Source: CAZDML01 sp964506645 (GTDB lineage: Bacteria; Elusimicrobiota; Elusimicrobia; 2-01-FULL-59-12). Taken from it: DNA of 9,204 nucleotides. Positions 6,243 to 9,204 of this stretch are shown piece after piece; position 1 is the first letter of the stretch, and each line of letters starts with the position of its first letter. The position numbers and the translations under genes were made by a program. The notes below the pieces were generated by a model that was given only the letters and a program-made list of their open reading frames with translations, had not been told where the DNA came from and did no database searches. The stretch is taken from positions 1 through 9,204 of the forward strand of contig CAZDML010000086.1 of NCBI GenBank assembly GCA_964506645.1. The letters are read 5' to 3'.

Positions 6243-6250
6243 TTTATATA
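6243..6250 (-). promoter_or_regulatory. Candidate valS -10 region
   Basis: TATATAAA on the minus strand lies 8 bases before the valS ATG. Transcription from it would start within a few bases of the ATG, giving an almost leaderless message, which would agree with the missing Shine-Dalgarno site. The -35 region (around GATTTG) is weak. A distal promoter is the alternative. Confidence 0.3.
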
Positions 6251-6342
6251 GGAAGGAGAATTCAACCAAATCTGGGGGGGTGCTTTCAATTCAGTGCGAA
6301 AAATTAGGTCTTTTGGGGAAAACGACCAGGATGAATTTCCCC

Positions 6343-6371
6343 TTGACTCGTCACAGACCCCTTGGTATATA
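6343..6371 (+). promoter_or_regulatory. Sigma70-type promoter for the M23 peptidase-bactofilin operon
   Basis: The -35 box TTGACT (6343-6348) and -10 box TATATA (6366-6371) are separated by exactly 17 bases. Transcription would begin near 6378 and leave a leader of about 47 bases before the TTG start at 6426. The rest of the divergent 6251-6342 stretch shows no other recognisable site. Confidence 0.7.
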
Positions 6372-6413
6372 TGTAGCGAGTTTTCGGATTGAACGTGCAG
6401 GTTGATACACATT

Positions 6414-6419
6414 AAGGAG
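6414..6419 (+). promoter_or_regulatory. Ribosome binding site fixing the M23 peptidase start
   Basis: AAGGAG lies six bases before TTG at 6426. The in-frame TTG at 6402 has no comparable site, so 6426 is the better start. Confidence 0.65.
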
Positions 6420-6425
6420 CGGTTC

Positions 6426-7355
6426 TTGGAAACACAAGGGATCAAAAAGCAACTTTCGCGCCGCTTTACCGTGATGCTGATTCCGCACAGCGACTTTAAG
6501 CCGCTGCGTTTGAACATTTCCTTTTCCTTTTTGATTTTACTCACCCTCTCTTGGACGGGCCTGACAGTTTGGTCGGGGTATATTGCCAGCCGCCACGTGG
6601 ATTACTGGCGGGAAAAAGCCGATGAGCAAGTCCTCCGTGCCAAAGTCTGGTACTTCGCGCAGGAACTCAACAAGTCTCGTGAATATTTGGATAAAGTGAA
6701 AGAAACCGAACTCGCCCTCATCAATTTATTGAACATGAAAACCCGTAAGAACATCATTGAAAGCGATAGCGCCGTGGGCGGTGCCGCGGTTACTGACCAA
6801 AAGATTCTTTCACGCTTGATGGCAGGACGCAACGTACAGATTCAAGATGTCAGTTATCAGCTTGCGAGTGTTCAGCGAGACAGCAACAACCTTCTTAGTA
6901 ATTTTCAGGCCATCACGGAATACATTAAAGATGAACACAATTTATTCCGGGCGACACCCCGGGCCATGCCCGTGGAAGGCCGGTTAACCTCGTTCTTTGG
7001 GGTTCGTCATTCGCCGATGGATGAAACGGAAGAGCGCGCTGAATTTCATCGCGGTATTGATATTGCTAATAACGTCGGAACGCCGGTATGCGCGACGGCC
7101 GATGGGGTGGTTCGTATGGCATCGTGGCAGGGCGGGTACGGACGTCTTGTGATCGTAGAACACGGTCACGGCTACCGAACTTACTATGCGCACAATTCAG
7201 AGCTTTTGGTGAAGCCCGGAGATGTGGTGAAGCGCGGGCAGACGGTTGCCTATATGGGCACCTCCGGTCGCAGCACCGGGTATCATTGCCACTATGAAGT
7301 ATGGAAAGACGGCCGTGCCGTCAATCCCATGCAGTACGTGAAAGCAACAGAATAG
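6426..7355 (+). CDS. Membrane-anchored M23 (LytM-type) peptidoglycan endopeptidase
   Basis: A zinc metallopeptidase expected to cut peptide cross-links of peptidoglycan on the outer face of the cytoplasmic membrane. Start TTG at 6426 gives 309 residues. Residues 1-30 are a basic cytoplasmic tail with RRFTVMLIPHSDFKPLRL; about 31-53 form one membrane helix (ISFSFLILLTLSWTGLTVW), so the rest is periplasmic. About 58-180 is a charged, probably coiled-coil spacer. The M23 domain follows from about 188 (GRLTSFFGVRHSP). Its active site looks complete: HRGID (zinc ligands His208 and Asp212), His256 in YYAHNSELL, and HCH (287-289). The bactofilin gene follows after 9 bases. Csd1 with CcmA in Helicobacter pylori is a comparable M23-bactofilin pair acting in cell shape. 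An in-frame TTG at 6402 is the alternative start. Confidence 0.93.
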   Translation: METQGIKKQLSRRFTVMLIPHSDFKPLRLNISFSFLILLTLSWTGLTVWSGYIASRHVDYWREKADEQVLRAKVWYFAQELNKSREYLDKVKETELALINLLNMKTRKNIIESDSAVGGAAVTDQKILSRLMAGRNVQIQDVSYQLASVQRDSNNLLSNFQAITEYIKDEHNLFRATPRAMPVEGRLTSFFGVRHSPMDETEERAEFHRGIDIANNVGTPVCATADGVVRMASWQGGYGRLVIVEHGHGYRTYYAHNSELLVKPGDVVKRGQTVAYMGTSGRSTGYHCHYEVWKDGRAVNPMQYVKATE

Positions 7356-7360
7356 GAGGA
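7354..7360 (+). promoter_or_regulatory. Strong ribosome binding site of the bactofilin gene
   Basis: AGGAGGA overlaps the stop codon of the M23 peptidase gene and lies four bases before ATG 7365. It is near-perfect Shine-Dalgarno sequence. The overlap with the upstream stop suggests coupled, high-level translation of the scaffold protein. Confidence 0.75.
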
Positions 7361-7364
7361 AGGT

Positions 7365-7751
7365 ATGTTCGGCGCTAAAGACAGTTCCAAAAAGCAAGAG
7401 TCTCATTTAGAAACGATGATTGGCGGCGACTCCTTCTTTCAGGGCACGCTCCGTTCCAAAGGATCGATTCGTATCGACGGGAAAATTGAAGGTGGTGTAT
7501 CTGCGGAAGGCATTATTTTAGGGGAAAACGCCGAAGTCCAGGGCGATATCTCCGCTCGTACCGTGGTGGTGGGCGGCAAAGTGACCGGCAACATTCATGC
7601 CACCGAGTCCCTTGAGCTTCTGGCGAAATCCCAGGTGTTTGGCGATCTTCATGCGCCGCAGCTGGTGATTGCCGAAGGCGCTATTTTTGAAGGCAGTTGC
7701 TTGATGGCTTCTGAGAAAGCCCGCGTCATTGAGGTCAACGTCAACAGTTAA
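7365..7751 (+). CDS. Bactofilin (polymer-forming cytoskeletal protein)
   Basis: Bactofilins polymerise without nucleotide into filaments at the inner membrane and position peptidoglycan enzymes. The 128-residue product has a short polar N-terminal tail (1-14), then a bactofilin domain of about 20-115. It shows the regular hydrophobic/glycine pattern of a beta-helix: FFQGTLRSKGSIRIDGKIEG, then GIILGENAEVQGDISARTVV, GGKVTGNIHATESLELL and SQVFGDLHAPQLVIAEGAIF. A short C-terminal tail follows (SEKARVIEVNVNS). Length and pattern are typical of the family (DUF583). It is the second gene of a two-gene operon with the M23 peptidase and is closed by the terminator at 7774-7806. The most likely role is a scaffold that localises that peptidase for shape or stalk-like morphogenesis (inference). 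Confidence 0.95.
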   Translation: MFGAKDSSKKQESHLETMIGGDSFFQGTLRSKGSIRIDGKIEGGVSAEGIILGENAEVQGDISARTVVVGGKVTGNIHATESLELLAKSQVFGDLHAPQLVIAEGAIFEGSCLMASEKARVIEVNVNS

Positions 7752-7773
7752 GGTCTTCTAACCGAATCTAACG

Positions 7774-7806
7774 AAAAACCCCCGCTCGAAAGAGCGGGGG
7801 TTTTTT
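7774..7806. terminator. Bidirectional intrinsic terminator between converging genes
   Basis: A 9-bp stem CCCCCGCTC/GAGCGGGGG (7779-7787 and 7792-7800) is closed by a GAAA loop. Six T follow on the right (7801-7806) and five A lie on the left (7774-7778). It ends the bactofilin message. Read on the opposite strand, it can also end the surface-protein gene whose stop is at 7833. Confidence 0.95.
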
Positions 7807-7832
7807 ATTGCCTTGATAAAGTTAAAGGAAGG

Positions 7833-9204
7833 TTACCGAATGACCGCGAATTTGCCTTTGGCTTTGCCGCCTTGGGTGTCGGTAGCGACAAAGAGATAGA
7901 GGCCAGAAGCGGCGTTCTCGCCATCTTCGTTCTTTAGATCCCATGTGGCAGTGCCGGTCGCGGCATCGAGGGTTTTGACGTGGTGACCTGAGACCGTGAA
8001 GATTTTAAGGGTGCTGCCGAGGGACATGTTGTCAAAGGTGATGGAGCCCGTATGGCGGTCGGCACGCCAGGGGTTGGGGAAGACTCTGACGTTGGAGAGC
8101 TGGGAAGCGACGAGCGTAAAGTTGGCGGTAGCGGGGGCAGATGTTCCTGCAGCGTTGGACGCAGTGACGTTGACAGACCAGTATCCCGGGAAGAGATTGG
8201 GAACGTTGGCCAGGGTGAGCGAAGGAGCGGAGGTCGAGACCCTAAACGTTTGATTCCCTACGCGAGAAGAGTGGATACCTAGGGCTCCAGAAGCGCTCGT
8301 GGAGCCTGTGTCTAATGAGGTAAAGTCCCAAATCACTGTTGTAGGGGTTCCACCGGACAAAACCAAGGTAATCGTTGCCGAAGCATCTAAAGTTTTCCCT
8401 GGAAGCGAAAGGGAATTAATGACAGGAGCGCCGAACGTAGAAACTGGAGCAGAGCCTTTGATGGCCCCGGAGGTGGCTTGAATGGTAGAAGAACCGGGGG
8501 CCGTGGCGCTAAAGAGGCCGGTTGAGGAGATCGACCCGGGTCCACTGAGAACGGTCCATGTGAAGAGGGGTTGGGAGGCCATGCTGCTTCCGAATTGATC
8601 CAGGGCATTGGCGGAAAACGGTTGGGATTGGCCATTGGGAATGGTAGCCGATGCCGGGCTAATCGCTATGCTGGAGAGGGTTTGGTTCACGGTGACGGTG
8701 ACAGAGCTGGTGACGGTTTTATTTCCGGGGTCCTTGACAGTGACCTGGAGGATATAGGTTCCGGCTTTGCTGAAAGTGGCGACGGTATTTTTCGCAGCGT
8801 TTGTGCCGCTCGCGCTAAAGGAGACGGGCGCGGGCGCAGTTCCTGTCGTGGTCCAGGAGTACGTAAGAGCGGGTTCCCCGGTATCGTCTGCGCCCAGGAC
8901 CGAAAGTGTGGTGTTGTTTCCTGTCACAGTCGAGGGATTTGCTGCTGCGGGTGTGGCGACTGTGGGAGGCGCATTGACGGTGACAGTCACCGAAGTGCTG
9001 GTTGTTAAACCCACTGCCGCAGCGGTAACGGTAAACGTTCCTGCGGTGGACGCCGCGGTAAAGAGGCCGGTGTTTGAGATGGACCCTCCGCCAGAGACCG
9101 TCCAGGTGGCCGAGGGGGCTGTCATGGGTTGATTGAATTGGTCTTTGGCAGAGAGGGTGAACGGTTGTGTTGTGAGTTCTTGGACGGTCAGGTTCGCCGG
9201 GGTA
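7833..9204 (-). CDS. Large secreted Ig-like repeat protein with FlgD/T9SS-like C-terminal domain (5' end outside window)
   Basis: An open frame of 456 codons runs from the right edge to TAA at 7833-7835. The ATG at 9125 is internal, since homologous sequence continues upstream of it (AKDQFNQPM parallels ALDQFGSSM). Counting from the window edge, residues of about 1-77 and 177-255 are related Ig-like repeats, each with a WTV...GSIS-TGLF core as in bacterial Big-type domains. Between them lies a PKD/cadherin-like segment (YSWTTTG...AGTYILQVTVKDPG). Residues of about 258-365 form another Ig-like region. Residues of about 370-456 (VRVFPNPWRAD...LKIFTVSGHHVKTL...SGLYLFVATDTQGGKAKGKFAVIR) match the FlgD Ig-like or type IX-secretion-like C-terminal fold. 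Composition is Ser/Thr/Ala/Val-rich with no Cys, typical of exported proteins. The signal peptide and any catalytic domain lie outside, so its specific function is unknown. Confidence 0.85.
   Translation of the reverse strand, partial: TPANLTVQELTTQPFTLSAKDQFNQPMTAPSATWTVSGGGSISNTGLFTAASTAGTFTVTAAAVGLTTSTSVTVTVNAPPTVATPAAANPSTVTGNNTTLSVLGADDTGEPALTYSWTTTGTAPAPVSFSASGTNAAKNTVATFSKAGTYILQVTVKDPGNKTVTSSVTVTVNQTLSSIAISPASATIPNGQSQPFSANALDQFGSSMASQPLFTWTVLSGPGSISSTGLFSATAPGSSTIQATSGAIKGSAPVSTFGAPVINSLSLPGKTLDASATITLVLSGGTPTTVIWDFTSLDTGSTSASGALGIHSSRVGNQTFRVSTSAPSLTLANVPNLFPGYWSVNVTASNAAGTSAPATANFTLVASQLSNVRVFPNPWRADRHTGSITFDNMSLGSTLKIFTVSGHHVKTLDAATGTATWDLKNEDGENAASGLYLFVATDTQGGKAKGKFAVIR

Noticed and set aside
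6402..6425. Upstream TTG start (6402) for the M23 peptidase
   Set aside because: No good ribosome site precedes it, whereas AAGGAG sits six bases before TTG 6426.
9123..9125. ATG at 9125 as the start of the surface protein
   Set aside because: The frame stays open to the edge and the upstream residues continue the Ig-like repeat, so this Met is internal.

Overview
The window is from a bacterial chromosome of moderate base composition. It carries a housekeeping block on the minus strand and a short cell-envelope block on the plus strand. The host cannot be named from this sequence alone. A large Ig-like surface protein with a FlgD/T9SS-like C-terminal domain, a bactofilin paired with an M23 peptidase, and short palindromic repeats that reach into coding sequence all suggest a Gram-negative, environmental, poorly cultured phylum (Elusimicrobiota- or Omnitrophota-like). 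This is a low-confidence inference.

Minus strand, in transcription order: valS (valyl-tRNA synthetase, 6234-3541), rph (RNase PH, 3525-2836), rdgB (XTP/dITP pyrophosphatase, 2839-2186, overlapping rph by ATGA), then six tRNA genes: His(GTG), Pro(TGG), Arg(TCT), Arg(TCG), Lys(CTT) and Leu(TAG). The block ends with tig (trigger factor, 1291 to beyond the left edge), whose start lies 29 bases after tRNA-Leu. Everything from 6234 to 1 reads in one direction with small gaps. The block joins tRNA charging, tRNA 3'-end trimming, nucleotide-pool cleaning, the tRNAs themselves and a ribosome-bound chaperone. An internal promoter and a terminator-like hairpin may divide it into sub-units. Only tRNA-Leu and tRNA-His encode their CCA ends.

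Plus strand: a strong sigma70-type promoter (TTGACT-17-TATATA, 6343-6371) drives a membrane-anchored M23 (LytM-type) peptidoglycan peptidase (6426-7355) and a bactofilin (7365-7751). This is a known partnership in cell-shape control. A strong hairpin terminator at 7774-7806 can serve both directions. A converging, 5'-truncated minus-strand gene fills 7833-9204 and encodes a multi-domain Ig-like extracellular protein.

The most unusual content is a family of short palindromic elements. One copy lies in the tRNA spacer at 1781-1850. A related 66-base copy lies in frame inside valS at 6087-6152 and adds about 22 residues just before the HIGH-motif block. This resembles the Rickettsia palindromic elements that enter genes. 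Separately, a relic of a tRNA-Leu gene at about 1409-1511 is interrupted by an insert whose core is a perfect 13-bp hairpin.
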